A DNA stretch of 49,590 bases, taken from the NCBI GenBank assembly GCA_030533325.1, contig JAUNJJ010000014.1, positions 1 to 49,590 on the forward strand, given 5' to 3'. Within the stretch, counting starts at the first letter, position 1. The number at the start of each line of letters is the position of its first letter. The notes under the pieces are model-generated. The model had not been told where the DNA came from. It was given only the letters and a program-made list of their open reading frames with translations, and did no database searches. The stretch is from Oscillospiraceae bacterium. Its GTDB lineage: Bacteria > Bacillota > Clostridia > Oscillospirales > Ruminococcaceae. Positions 7,803 to 17,166 of the stretch are shown here, piece after piece. Position numbers and translations under genes: made by a program.

Positions 7803-7870
7803 TGTTCCTCTGTATATTAATCATTTTTAAACCCGAAAATATTACAAAGATTCTCTGTAAAATAAAAAAA
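7795..7870 (-). promoter_or_regulatory. Conserved promoter-like block, copy 2 (at the glycosyltransferase remnant)
   Basis: It has the same minus-strand arrangement as the block in front of the sigma gene: TGTAATATTTTC, an A-rich spacer, GATTAATAT, then GAGGAACATATAACAC, which corresponds to GAGGAGCATATGACAC in copy 3. TACAAAGATTCTCTGTA (7843-7859) is identical to copy 1. It now lies about 280 bases upstream of the S1 protease, with the pseudogene between, so whether it still drives anything is unknown. Confidence 0.45.
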
Positions 7871-7934
7871 TGTATCAATGCACAAAATAACGCATAATTA
7901 TTTGTGAGTTTTTAAATAAATATTATTCCAACGA

Positions 7935-9017
7935 TCATGACACCTGTAAATATTCCATTATCCCCCCTACTGCTTCTTTTCCCACATCATACGTCATCAG
8001 AACTCTAAAAGCCTTTACCGTAACAAATCCCTCACTGTTCCATCTGAAACATAATTCTCCGCCGTACAAAGGAGCGTCGAGATAGGTTTCCACTTCGTAT
8101 GATTCCACAGGATTTTCAGTTATGGTTCCGTTTAACTGAAGAATCATATTCAGCAGTTCTGAATCGTTATCGATTATTTTTACACTTCCGTCACTGAACC
8201 GGTTAATCGCCTGACCATCGAAAGTAAAGTTTTTCAGATTAACTGCATTTATAAATTCAGAAAAATTTTCAAACTTCTCTGACATATTGGCGTACAGATA
8301 ATATCTGCTTTCACCGGAAAATTTTACAGCATAAAGATAATCGGTTTCAAGAGTTTTTATGCTGTACAGTTCAGCACATTCCTGCGGTCTGCCATACTCT
8401 GCATATATGGAACTGATATCAATATTTCCGAGAAATTCATCAATATATGAATCATTTGGAATATGGCTCCAGTACCCCCAGCCACCGAAAACTTCGCTGT
8501 ATATCTGACCGTAGCATTCGCAGGCGAACTTATATGATTTGTTATTAAAGTTAAAATACATATATTCATTTGCTTTTATTTCCGGAGCAACAACAAGTCC
8601 GTCTGAATATTCGGAAAAGTTATCATAGCTGCGATCCGGTATCCATTCCTCAGAAACAGATGCCTCAGTAACAGTTTCATTGTCTGTAACCGGTTCATCA
8701 GCTGAGGTTACCGGATTTGTTTTACTTTCGGTAACCATGCTTTCAGATACTGTTTCCGGAAAAGTTTCTGCTTCTGTAAAAACGGGATCAGTCACAGGAT
8801 TATAAATCTCATTCTCTCCGCGTGATGAATTTTCTGAATTAATATTCAAAATAATCAGAAATGCAAAAACAGCAGCGGACGGTGCAATAATCCACATAAA
8901 TTTTTTTGAATGTTTATTTACAGTACCGGAACTTTTTATTCTGCGTACGGTTTCTGAAACTATTTCTCCATCAGGTTCAAGCCGGGACTGAATCTTTTCA
9001 AAAATATCATTTTTCAT
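7935..9017 (-). CDS. Single-pass membrane anti-sigma factor candidate
   Basis: 360 residues: a short cytoplasmic N-terminus (about 1-38), one membrane segment (FMWIIAPSAAVFAFLIILNI, about 41-60), an extracytoplasmic Ser/Thr/Glu-rich stretch, and a folded C-terminal domain of about 230 residues. It overlaps the 3' end of the ECF sigma gene by 11 bases, with AGGAGG inside that gene, so the two are probably translationally coupled. Gene order and topology are those of membrane anti-sigma factors that hold an ECF sigma inactive until a signal outside the cell is sensed. No zinc-binding HxxxCxxC motif is present, and I do not recognise the outer domain. Anti-sigma function is inferred from context and topology. 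Confidence 0.65.
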   Translation of the reverse strand: MKNDIFEKIQSRLEPDGEIVSETVRRIKSSGTVNKHSKKFMWIIAPSAAVFAFLIILNINSENSSRGENEIYNPVTDPVFTEAETFPETVSESMVTESKTNPVTSADEPVTDNETVTEASVSEEWIPDRSYDNFSEYSDGLVVAPEIKANEYMYFNFNNKSYKFACECYGQIYSEVFGGWGYWSHIPNDSYIDEFLGNIDISSIYAEYGRPQECAELYSIKTLETDYLYAVKFSGESRYYLYANMSEKFENFSEFINAVNLKNFTFDGQAINRFSDGSVKIIDNDSELLNMILQLNGTITENPVESYEVETYLDAPLYGGELCFRWNSEGFVTVKAFRVLMTYDVGKEAVGGIMEYLQVS

Positions 9018-9513
9018 TAAAATAATCCTCCTTCAGTTTTTCCTTCAGAATATTTCTTGCCCTTGTCATTCGTACATTAACTGTATTGCTTCTGACATGC
9101 AGAACTGCGGCTATTTCCTTTACCGACATGCCGATAAAATAATACAGGTACACCGGCAGACGATAATTTTCCGGAAGTTCCATAACTGCCGTATAAACAC
9201 TGCTTTCTTCAGAGGATTCAAATTCGACTGTCTGTATATCATCAAGGTTTTCCAGTTTGTCAACCCTCATGTTCCATGTACTGAATTTACTCTGCCTGCA
9301 CTTATTAACTGTGGTTCTGACAAGCCACATTTTCCGGGCTGTTTCATTGTCAAAGTGAACTCCTTTTGTGAAATAAAGAAGAAACACTTCCTGAAAAATA
9401 TCTTCAGCATCATGTTTGTTTCCCGTATTTGTAAAAGCCAGACCATAAACAGTGTTTTTATATTTCTGAATAACGTCATTTATTGTTTCGTCAGTAAGAT
9501 TTTCAACTTTCAT
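9007..9513 (-). CDS. ECF-type RNA polymerase sigma factor
   Basis: 168 residues with the two-domain ECF plan. Region 2 holds KHDAEDIFQEVFLLYF (-10 recognition and core binding). Region 4 holds VKEIAAVLHVRSNTVNVRMTRARNILKEKL, a helix-turn-helix for the -35 element. Length and the absence of regions 1 and 3 are usual for the family. GAGGGAG precedes the ATG. It is first in a two-gene operon with the membrane protein at 7935-9017. ECF operons often autoregulate; the block at 9536-9611 immediately upstream, which recurs at two other places, is the natural candidate site. Confidence 0.9.
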   Translation of the reverse strand: MKVENLTDETINDVIQKYKNTVYGLAFTNTGNKHDAEDIFQEVFLLYFTKGVHFDNETARKMWLVRTTVNKCRQSKFSTWNMRVDKLENLDDIQTVEFESSEESSVYTAVMELPENYRLPVYLYYFIGMSVKEIAAVLHVRSNTVNVRMTRARNILKEKLKEDYFNEK

Positions 9514-9535
9514 TACTCCCTCACTTACTTGTACT

Positions 9536-9611
9536 GTGTCATATGCTCCTCATATATAAATCTTTTTTCAGCACGAAAATATTACAGAAATTCTTTGCAA
9601 ATTTTAAAAAA
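9536..9611 (-). promoter_or_regulatory. Conserved promoter-like block, copy 3 (ECF sigma operon)
   Basis: On the minus strand TGTAATATTTT (9586 down to 9576) is followed by a spacer and GATTTAT, giving 17 bases between TGTAATA and GATTTAT. The block is clearly related to 7795-7870 over about 75 bases and to 2205-2258 in its core. It ends about 25 bases before the sigma start codon. I infer an autoregulated promoter. Confidence 0.5.
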
Positions 9612-9643
9612 ATTTCACCAATCCGGAATCTGAAAACCACAAA

Positions 9644-9671
9644 GGCTGTGCAGCATATTACCGCACAGCCC
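9644..9671 (-). terminator. Terminator hairpin after icd
   Basis: GGCTGTGC and GCACAGCC arms surround an 11-base loop, with T-rich sequence on both sides (a better T-run on the plus strand). Almost the same hairpin ends the nrdDG operon at 20585-20613. Confidence 0.7.
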
Positions 9672-9704
9672 TTGTTTTTTATAAAAATTTCCTGTAAATA
9701 TTTA

Positions 9705-10913
9705 TTATAAAGCTTCAAGTCTCTTTCCAATTTCCTTGAGGAATTCTTCAGAATCAACCTTCTTCTTGTTTTCAAGCTTTGAAATCATGTAGAGGTCGCC
9801 TGTCATAACGCCTTCTTCGATTGTCTGGATAGTAGCCTTTTCAAGCTTGTCCGCAAATTCGCAGAGGTCAGGAGTGTTGTCCAGTTCTCCTCTCTTTCTG
9901 AGAGCTCCGCTCCATGCGAAAATAGTAGCAACAGAGTTTGTTGATGTTGTTTCGCCCTTGAGGTACTTGTAGTAGTGTCTCTGAACTGTACCGTGAGCAG
10001 CTTCGTATTCGTAGATTCCGTCAGGTGAAACAAGTACTGAAGTCATCATGGCAAGGCTGCCGTATGCTGTTGAAACCATGTCTGACATAACGTCACCGTC
10101 ATAGTTCTTGCAAGCCCAGATATATCCGCCGTTTGAACGGATTACACGTGCAACAGCGTCATCGATAAGTGTATAGAAGTATTCGATACCGAGTGCTTCA
10201 TACTTTTCCTTGTATTCGTTATCGTAGATTTCCTGGAAGATATCCTTGAATCTGTGGTCATACTTCTTTGAAATAGTATCCTTTGAAGCAAACCATACAT
10301 CCTGCTTAAGGTCGAGACCGTAGTTAAGACATGCTCTTGCAAATCCTGCAATACTGTCATCCTTGTTGTGAAGGCCCTGAATAATACCGTCTGTATCCTT
10401 GAAGTTAAAGATTTCCTGTCTTGTTTCGTTTCCGTTTTCATCAGTTACAACGAGTTCAGCCTTTGAACCCTTCTTAACCTGCATCTCTGTGTTCTTGTAA
10501 ACATCACCGTATGCATGACGTGCAATTGTGATTGGCTTTGTCCATGTAGGGATGTATGGTGTGATACCCTTTACAAGAATAGGTGTTCTGAAAACTGTAC
10601 CGTCAAGGATTGCACGGATTGTACCGTTAGGTGACTTCCACATTTCCTTGAGGTTGTACTCAGGCATTCTTGCAGCGTTAGGTGTGATTGTAGCACACTT
10701 TACTGCTACACCGTACTTCTTTGTAGCTTCAGCACTTTCTATTGTTACCTTGTCGTCAGTTTCATTTCTGTGTTCAAGACCAAGATCATAGTATTCTGTC
10801 TTAAGATCAACGTAAGGGAGAATGAGAATTTCCTTAATCCATTTCCAGAGAATTCTGGTCATCTCGTCTCCATCCATCTCAACGAGCGGTGTTTTCATCT
10901 GAATCTTTGCCAT
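9705..10913 (-). CDS. icd: NADP-dependent isocitrate dehydrogenase (eukaryote-type)
   Basis: The 402-residue protein oxidises isocitrate to 2-oxoglutarate and CO2 with NADP, supplying the carbon skeleton for glutamate. [49 protein letters not shown] and GRHAYGD-type stretches (here [14 protein letters not shown]) place it with the dimeric enzymes of eukaryotic cytosol and many anaerobes, not with the E. coli type. Length is normal. GGAGGT precedes the ATG. It starts 26 bases after the aconitase stop and is the second gene of that operon. Citrate synthase is not in the window. Confidence 0.95.
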   Translation of the reverse strand: MAKIQMKTPLVEMDGDEMTRILWKWIKEILILPYVDLKTEYYDLGLEHRNETDDKVTIESAEATKKYGVAVKCATITPNAARMPEYNLKEMWKSPNGTIRAILDGTVFRTPILVKGITPYIPTWTKPITIARHAYGDVYKNTEMQVKKGSKAELVVTDENGNETRQEIFNFKDTDGIIQGLHNKDDSIAGFARACLNYGLDLKQDVWFASKDTISKKYDHRFKDIFQEIYDNEYKEKYEALGIEYFYTLIDDAVARVIRSNGGYIWACKNYDGDVMSDMVSTAYGSLAMMTSVLVSPDGIYEYEAAHGTVQRHYYKYLKGETTSTNSVATIFAWSGALRKRGELDNTPDLCEFADKLEKATIQTIEEGVMTGDLYMISKLENKKKVDSEEFLKEIGKRLEAL

Positions 10914-10939
10914 AGCTTTGTACCTCCGAATTACTTTAA

Positions 10940-12877
10940 TTACTTTAAGTTTTCTCTTGTGTAGTCGAGAAGACCACCAGCAAGGATGATATCCTTTGTA
11001 CGTCCTGTAAGTTCACAGAGAACAGGAATCTGTGCACCTGTTGTCTTGTTTGTTACAGTAAGCTCTGTCTTGTCAGCTTCAATGTCAGCACGCACGTTTA
11101 AAATCTCAATCTCATCGCCTTCACTGATCTTGTCGTAATCAGCTTCGTTTACAAATGTAAGAGGAAGGATACCTGCGTTGATAAGGTTAGCTCTGTGAAT
11201 TCTTGCAAAGCTCTTAACAAGAACTGCCTTGATTCCGAGATAGAGAGGAGCAAGAGCTGCGTGTTCTCTTGATGAACCCTGACCGTAGTTTGCACCGCCT
11301 ACGATAATACTCTGACCGAGACTCTTTGCTCTTTCCGGGAACTTTTCATCACATACTGTGAAGCAGTGCTGTGAGATAGCCGGAATGTTTGAACGGAGCG
11401 GAAGAATCTTCGCGCCTGCAGGCATGATGTGGTCAGTTGTGATATTGTCTTCAACCTTAAGTGAAACCTTGCACTTTATGTCCTTCACAAGCGGAGCTGT
11501 CTCAGGGTATGGCTTGATGTTTGGTCCGCGGAGGATTTCCACGCTGTCCATATCCTTTTCATCAGCAGGAAGAACTATCATGTTGTCATTTACAACAAAC
11601 TCTTCAGGGAGTTTGAAATCAGGCATTTCGCCGATTTCTCTCGGATCTGTAAGAACACCTGTGATTGCAGAGATAGCAGCCATTTCAGGTGAAACGAGAT
11701 AGATCTGTCCGTCCTTTGTACCGGAACGTCCTTCGAAGTTTCTGTTGAATGTTCTGAGTGAGATACCCTTTGAGTTAGGTGACTGTCCCATACCGATACA
11801 CGGACCGCATGCACTTTCAAGAATTCTTGCACCCGCATCGATAAGATCGGAAAGAAGTCCATTCTGAGCCATCATGTTGAGAACCTGCTTTGAACCAGGG
11901 GCAATTGAAAGTGAAACATCAGGGTGAACTGTCTTGCCTCTGAGGATATGAGCAACCTTCATCATATCGAGAAGTGAAGAGTTTGTGCATGAACCGATAC
12001 AAACCTGATCAATCTTGATATTGCCTATTTCCTTAACGCTCTTAACGTTGTCAGGCATGTGAGGACATGCTGCAAGAGGAGCAAGTTCAGAAAGATTGAT
12101 TTTGATTTCTTCATCATATACTGCATCTTCATCAGCAGCAAGCGGAGTCCATACTTCTTCACGTCCCTGTGCCTTAAGGAACTGCTTTGTGATCTCGTCT
12201 GAAGGGAAGATTGATGTTGTGGCACCAAGCTCTGCACCCATGTTTGTGATTGTAGCTCTTTCAGGAACTGAAAGTGTCTTTACGCCTTCACCACAGTATT
12301 CGATAACCTTGCCTACACCGCCCTTAACTGACATGATTCTGAGAACCTCAAGAATAACGTCCTTGGCAGCAACCCATGGGCTGAGCTTTCCTGTGAGCTC
12401 TACTTTAACAACCTTAGGGCATGTTATGTAGTATGCACCGCCGCCCATAGCAACAGCAACGTCAAGACCGCCTGCACCGATAGCAATCATACCGATACCG
12501 CCGCCTGTTGGTGTGTGGCTGTCAGAACCGATAAGAGTCTTGCCAGGTACGCCGAATCTTTCGAGGTGAACCTGATGGCAGATACCGTTACCCGGTCTTG
12601 AGAAGTAAATTCCGTGTTTCTTTGCAACGCTTCCGATAAATCTGTGGTCATCAGCATTTTCAAATCCGCTCTGAAGTGTGTTGTGGTCAATATATGCAAC
12701 AGAACGTTCTGTCTTTACCCTTGGAACACCCATAGCCTCAAATTCAAGGTATGCCATTGTTCCTGTTGCGTCCTGAGTTAATGTCTGGTCAATACGGATT
12801 CCGATCTCGTTTCCTTTGATCATCTCACCGTCTACAATGTGGTCTTTGAGGATCTTTTCAGTTAATGTAAGTCCCAT
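10940..12877 (-). CDS. acn: Aconitate hydratase (aconitase)
   Basis: 645 residues. It isomerises citrate to isocitrate via cis-aconitate with a [4Fe-4S] cluster. The cluster cysteines appear in CIGSCTNSS and ACGPCIGMG, and active-site stretches include [19 protein letters not shown] and, in the swivel domain, [14 protein letters not shown]. The length fits the short, mitochondrial-like clostridial form rather than the 890-residue AcnA. CGGAG precedes the ATG. It heads an operon with icd, so the pair forms the oxidative branch to 2-oxoglutarate. Its promoter has a palindrome in the spacer, and its leader can form two competing hairpins. Confidence 0.95.
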   Translation of the reverse strand: MGLTLTEKILKDHIVDGEMIKGNEIGIRIDQTLTQDATGTMAYLEFEAMGVPRVKTERSVAYIDHNTLQSGFENADDHRFIGSVAKKHGIYFSRPGNGICHQVHLERFGVPGKTLIGSDSHTPTGGGIGMIAIGAGGLDVAVAMGGGAYYITCPKVVKVELTGKLSPWVAAKDVILEVLRIMSVKGGVGKVIEYCGEGVKTLSVPERATITNMGAELGATTSIFPSDEITKQFLKAQGREEVWTPLAADEDAVYDEEIKINLSELAPLAACPHMPDNVKSVKEIGNIKIDQVCIGSCTNSSLLDMMKVAHILRGKTVHPDVSLSIAPGSKQVLNMMAQNGLLSDLIDAGARILESACGPCIGMGQSPNSKGISLRTFNRNFEGRSGTKDGQIYLVSPEMAAISAITGVLTDPREIGEMPDFKLPEEFVVNDNMIVLPADEKDMDSVEILRGPNIKPYPETAPLVKDIKCKVSLKVEDNITTDHIMPAGAKILPLRSNIPAISQHCFTVCDEKFPERAKSLGQSIIVGGANYGQGSSREHAALAPLYLGIKAVLVKSFARIHRANLINAGILPLTFVNEADYDKISEGDEIEILNVRADIEADKTELTVTNKTTGAQIPVLCELTGRTKDIILAGGLLDYTRENLK

Positions 12878-12894
12878 TAATTTACTCCGTTTCT

Positions 12895-12951
12895 CCGCAG
12901 ATGAGAGAGTCAGCTGGCTTCAGAAACATCTTCTGCGGTATAATGTTTCTG
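12895..12951 (-). promoter_or_regulatory. Foldable 5' leader of the aconitase operon
   Basis: On the transcript, CAGAAACAT (12951-12943) pairs perfectly with ATGTTTCTG (12929-12921). Within its loop is CCGCAGA (12938-12932), which can pair instead with TCTGCGG (12901-12895), ending about 17 bases before the ATG and next to the CGGAG ribosome-binding site. The two pairings interlock, so they are alternatives or a pseudoknot. Regulation is inferred. Confidence 0.4.
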
Positions 12952-12967
12952 TAATAACACCATTAAT

Positions 12968-12997
12968 ATTTTACCACTATATACAGTGGTTTGTCAA
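12968..12997 (-). promoter_or_regulatory. Sigma-A promoter of acn-icd with a palindromic operator in the spacer
   Basis: Minus strand: TTGACA (12997-12992), an 18-base spacer, TAAAAT (12973-12968). The spacer is almost entirely the palindrome ACCACTGTATATAGTGGT (12990-12973). A bound repressor would block polymerase directly. The -35 overlaps the last codon and stop of the upstream guanylate-kinase-like gene. Confidence 0.75.
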
Positions 12998-13572
12998 CAA
13001 TTACATACTATTCTTTCGATTTGATCCGCAATTTCATCAGGTAAGAGTGATGAATCTATTCTGTGGAGAAGAGGATATTTTTCCACCCTTCCCTTATAAA
13101 AATCAGCCTCATCGGCAAGGTATCTTCTGCATACCTCGCTGTAGTTCGGATTTTTCTGTTCGGACTCACGGGAGATGCATCTCTTAAGACGTATTCCGTC
13201 GTCAAGCTCCAGATAAATAACAACAACTTCATCTGTGCTGTACTTCTCATAAAGCCTGTCTACAACATCAGGCGTGCCTATCATGATGTAATTCCCCTCT
13301 GAGATATCCGTTTCACAGGTAAAATACGTCCAGTCACCGTGTACAGTATGATATGTTCTCTTTTCTATAACCTTACCCTCAGCTTCAAGTTCCGTAAGTT
13401 TTTCATTACCGACAAAGTGATATTCCACACCCTCTGTCTCATTTATCCTCTTTGGTCTGGTTGTGTAAGTTACAACCGGAAAAAGTGACGGTATTTTTCT
13501 GTTCATCACATTTCCAAATGCAGTATCCTTACCCGAACCGCTTTTTCCAATCAGACAGTACAGTTTTCCCAA
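12994..13572 (-). CDS. Guanylate-kinase-like P-loop protein
   Basis: 192 residues. The start is a TTG at 13572, inside the 3' end of addA, with AGGAGGG 7 bases before it. The P-loop GKSGSGKDTAF is at residues 8-18. VTYTTRPKRINETEGVEYHFV matches the GMP-binding segment of guanylate kinases (TTRP...E.G..Y.F). It could phosphorylate GMP to GDP, but Asp replaces the Ser/Thr-rich end of the classic P-loop (GSGKST), and some operon-borne relatives are of unknown substrate. It is co-transcribed behind addB-addA. A second, housekeeping gmk elsewhere cannot be excluded. Confidence 0.75.
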   Translation of the reverse strand: MGKLYCLIGKSGSGKDTAFGNVMNRKIPSLFPVVTYTTRPKRINETEGVEYHFVGNEKLTELEAEGKVIEKRTYHTVHGDWTYFTCETDISEGNYIMIGTPDVVDRLYEKYSTDEVVVIYLELDDGIRLKRCISRESEQKNPNYSEVCRRYLADEADFYKGRVEKYPLLHRIDSSLLPDEIADQIERIVCNC

Positions 13573-16500
13573 TTCTTTCCCTCCTGTTTAACCTCAATAA
13601 AACTGCCAAGCTTAAGAGAATAAATAATCATAGCCTTAACTTTTTTATTTTCCATACTCTCAAGCGCAGCTTTGTAAATTTCAAGCTGTGTACTGTAGTT
13701 TTCCGCAAGTACTGAGATATCGGTTACATTGTCCGTCTTGTAATCAACAAGAACAATACCGTCATCCTCCTCAAAGTACATGTCTATTATTCCCTGAACC
13801 ATACAGTCTGTGTCATTATACTCCGCAAATCTGTCCCCGCCAAGATTCAGATCAGATATTTTTACAAGAAATTTTCTTTCCTTTTCAACACGGGGTGAAA
13901 TAAGTGCTCTGCGGAATATATCCGAACAGATAAAATTCCTTATAAACTGAACATCTGTTTCCTCAGCCTGACTCCTGGTGATAAATCCGCATTCCGCAGC
14001 CCTCTTTATCTCTGCCTCAGGATTTTCCGCAAGCTTTGCAAAGTCGCTGTGCTGAAGAATGCTGTGAACAACAGTGCCTCTTTCAGAAGGCGTCATTCCG
14101 TGCTTTTCTGAAGCAAATGAAGGTCTCCTGAGTATAAGTCCGAATTTGTCATGGTCTTTTGAAATGTCTGAAACAGAAAACTTAGCCTGAACTTTTTTAC
14201 GGGAATTATTCCGGCTTTCACTGAACATATTTCTTATCTTTTCCGTAAGCTCAGGGTCCGGCTCAGCTTTAACCCTGTCAGCCGTTTTCCCGTCCTCAGT
14301 TATTTCTGCTGCCGCCTTTACTTCTGTAAAGTTTATCTTAAATTCGGTATCTGCAATAAAGAACATGTCGTATTCACTCAGTTCCCTGAGCAGATTTCCG
14401 TTTCTGTGGGTAAGAAAAGCCATAAGCAGCCAGTCCTGCATTGACTTTGCACTTCGTGATATCTTAGGAGTTATTCCCTGATACTGCTGGATCTTCCTTG
14501 CATATGAACCCAGTTTCTTAATCTGTGAAGGTCCAAGTTCAAGCGGAATAAACAGCTGCTCTCTCGCTCTTGTAAGTGCAACATATAGAAGACGCATCTC
14601 CTCGCTGAGAGCATCATTTCTGTTCATATTGTTTATAACTTCAAACGGAAGAGTCGTAAACCTCTTAAACTCTCTCCTGTTCTGAAGCCGGAACCCTATA
14701 CCGCTTTCAAAATTAAGCTGTATATTTTTCAGGCTGTCCTGCCTGTTGAACTGAACCTGAGACTCACATAAAAATACAAACGGGAACTCAAGTCCCTTTG
14801 ACTTGTGAATTGTCTTGATAACAACAACATCATCAGAAGGTGATACCGTCTGCCCCTGTTTAAAGTCACCGTTCATTCTGATTGTTCTGTCAATATATCT
14901 TAAGAAACCGCTCAGTCCCTCATCGGAGGATTCCTGATACGAACCGGCGTACTCAAGAAGCGCGCGAAGATTTGCTCTCTTCTTCTCCCCGTCTTCATAC
15001 ATGCGTATAACAGAAATGAAATCTGTACGGTCATATATGTGACGTATCAGTTCAACAAGACTCATTGAAGCAGACTGCATTCTGAGTTCACTTATTACCT
15101 CCAGTACTCTGGATATTTTTCTGCGCATCAGATCTGAAACCTGTTCAGATTTTTCGCTTTCCGCAATGCTGCACAGTGAGCTGTAAAGATGACCTTTTCT
15201 GTTTTCCAGCCTCATAATCACCATCTCGTCATCGGTAAACATAAACATCGGTGACATGAGCACTGCTGCAAGCGAAGTGTCGATAAGCGGATTATCAACA
15301 ACACGAAGAAGATTAAGAAGTACAGAAATTTCCCGCGAACTGAGGTATCCGGCTGTTTCTTCACTGTATGCAGTTATTCCCCTTTTTGCCAGCTCCTCAA
15401 TGTACAGAGCGGCATCTGTTTTTCTTCTGAGAAGTATACAGAAATCTTTTTTCGTACAGTCTCTTGTTGTAACCCCGTCCCTGTTATCAACCTGAACTTT
15501 GTTTTTCAGCATACTGTCTATTTTTTCAGCGGTATATGCCGCCTGTGAAAGTGTACTGTCATCTGTACCGGTAACAAGAACAGCAACTTCCGTCTTTCTT
15601 TCTCTTTCTGTAAACGACGCACCCTGAACAAGTTCTTCTCCGCCGTCGTAAACAATCTCACCGACCTCACGACTCATAACCGACCTGAATACAAAGTTTA
15701 CAAGCTCTATAACGTCCTTCGAACTTCTGAAGTTGCGGTTAAGTCTTATATATGCATTTTTATCACTGCCCTTTTCATTATACTCAACCGAACTGTCCAT
15801 GGTATCAATAAAATTCTTCGGATTAGCAAGTCTGAAACGGTAAATTGACTGTTTTACGTCGCCTACCATGAACAGATTGTCACCGGCACACTCAGGACTT
15901 CCGCCGTGCGAAAGCAGCCTGAAAATAAGATCCTGATTGTTGTTCGTGTCCTGAAACTCATCTATCATAATTACTTTGTAGTAACCGGACAGATCATGTG
16001 CAAGCCGGGACTTCACTATTTTTCCGCTGTCGTCCATATACGACAGAAGCTTTACAGCAAGGGTTTCCGCATCTGAGAATCCTATACAGCTTTTTTCAAT
16101 CTTGGTTTTCCAGAGGTTCTCATCAAGCTCACGAATCATCTGTTCAAGTATTGTAAGCACCTTAAAGTGTACTTCGATATCTTCCCTTGCATGTGATACA
16201 ATCTCAAGGCAGGACGAAATATCCTCATTTACAATAGCTTTATAGTCCTTTCGGAGTGACTTTATTCTCTCAGCAATGTCAGCGTCCGCACTTTTGCTCA
16301 TTGTAAGACGGCCGAACAAAGGGGTATTTGCGGCATACTCCTCTGCTCTCTTCTCCGGTGTTTTGCTCTCATCAGAAAGAATTCTCCTGACCTTTTCAAT
16401 TGCAAAATATTCACTGTCAAGCAGATCAACCGCCTTTTCTCCTATATCCCCCTCTGCTGAAATGCTGACACACTCGGCTGAAAGCTCCTCCGCGGTTTCT

Positions 16501-17153
16501 GCCTTTGCTGCAGCCACTCTGAAATATTCACTGAGAAATTCATCACATGCATTTCCTTCAGGTGAATATCCGCGGCAGATTTTTTTCAGCCATTCCATAC
16601 CGTAAGGAAGAGAACATATAAATCTGTAGATATCAGAGATAAGTCTTTCTATCGCACTGTCATCCTTAAAGCAGAACTGATCGTACAGTATGTTCATCAT
16701 TTCCGGATGTTTCTCATAATACTCTGTTACCAGATCGGATATTGCCTCTGATATCATAACCGAAGTCTCGGTTTCATCCATTACCCTGAAACTTCCGGTC
16801 AGTTCAAGCTCCTGCACATTGTCACGTATAAGCTCAAAGCAGAATGAATGTATTGTTGCTATCTTTGCGCTCTGAAGCAAAAGCTGCTGCTCATTGAGCC
16901 AGTGGTTTTCAGGATCTTTTTCAATAAGTCCGGCAAGAGCTGCAGTAAGTCGCTGCTTCATTTCGGCTGCAGCATCCCTTGTGAATGTTACAACTATCAT
17001 TCTGTCCGTAGGCACCCTGTTTTCACTGTCCGAAAGAATCCGGACAAGTCTCTCAACAAGTACAGACGTCTTGCCGCTTCCCGCTGCCGCTGATACAAGC
17101 AGCGAACAGCCTCTTGCATTTATTGCATTTTCCTGTTCCTTAGTCCAGGCCAT
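13551..17153 (-). CDS. addA: ATP-dependent helicase/nuclease AddA
   Basis: 1200 residues, the usual length. With AddB it forms the AddAB (RexAB) enzyme that resects double-strand breaks up to a Chi site for RecA-dependent repair. UvrD-type helicase motifs are present: Walker A SAAAGSGKTSVLVERL (about 21-36), IDEFQDTNNNQD (motif II), VGDVKQSIYRFR (motif III), IKTIHKSKGLEFPFVF (motif V) and EMRLLYVALTRA (motif VI). The C-terminal RecB-type nuclease has VLVDYKTDN near residue 1150, with the catalytic Asp and Lys. AAGGAGGAGG precedes the ATG, 13 bases after addB. Confidence 0.97.
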   Translation of the reverse strand: MAWTKEQENAINARGCSLLVSAAAGSGKTSVLVERLVRILSDSENRVPTDRMIVVTFTRDAAAEMKQRLTAALAGLIEKDPENHWLNEQQLLLQSAKIATIHSFCFELIRDNVQELELTGSFRVMDETETSVMISEAISDLVTEYYEKHPEMMNILYDQFCFKDDSAIERLISDIYRFICSLPYGMEWLKKICRGYSPEGNACDEFLSEYFRVAAAKAETAEELSAECVSISAEGDIGEKAVDLLDSEYFAIEKVRRILSDESKTPEKRAEEYAANTPLFGRLTMSKSADADIAERIKSLRKDYKAIVNEDISSCLEIVSHAREDIEVHFKVLTILEQMIRELDENLWKTKIEKSCIGFSDAETLAVKLLSYMDDSGKIVKSRLAHDLSGYYKVIMIDEFQDTNNNQDLIFRLLSHGGSPECAGDNLFMVGDVKQSIYRFRLANPKNFIDTMDSSVEYNEKGSDKNAYIRLNRNFRSSKDVIELVNFVFRSVMSREVGEIVYDGGEELVQGASFTERERKTEVAVLVTGTDDSTLSQAAYTAEKIDSMLKNKVQVDNRDGVTTRDCTKKDFCILLRRKTDAALYIEELAKRGITAYSEETAGYLSSREISVLLNLLRVVDNPLIDTSLAAVLMSPMFMFTDDEMVIMRLENRKGHLYSSLCSIAESEKSEQVSDLMRRKISRVLEVISELRMQSASMSLVELIRHIYDRTDFISVIRMYEDGEKKRANLRALLEYAGSYQESSDEGLSGFLRYIDRTIRMNGDFKQGQTVSPSDDVVVIKTIHKSKGLEFPFVFLCESQVQFNRQDSLKNIQLNFESGIGFRLQNRREFKRFTTLPFEVINNMNRNDALSEEMRLLYVALTRAREQLFIPLELGPSQIKKLGSYARKIQQYQGITPKISRSAKSMQDWLLMAFLTHRNGNLLRELSEYDMFFIADTEFKINFTEVKAAAEITEDGKTADRVKAEPDPELTEKIRNMFSESRNNSRKKVQAKFSVSDISKDHDKFGLILRRPSFASEKHGMTPSERGTVVHSILQHSDFAKLAENPEAEIKRAAECGFITRSQAEETDVQFIRNFICSDIFRRALISPRVEKERKFLVKISDLNLGGDRFAEYNDTDCMVQGIIDMYFEEDDGIVLVDYKTDNVTDISVLAENYSTQLEIYKAALESMENKKVKAMIIYSLKLGSFIEVKQEGKNWENCTV

Positions 17154-17166
17154 AGTTTCCTCCTCC

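Noticed and set aside
9097-9633. Plus-strand 178-residue open frame opposite the sigma gene
   Set aside because: It is the mirror of a clear sigma factor frame and crosses its promoter region; composition is not protein-like.
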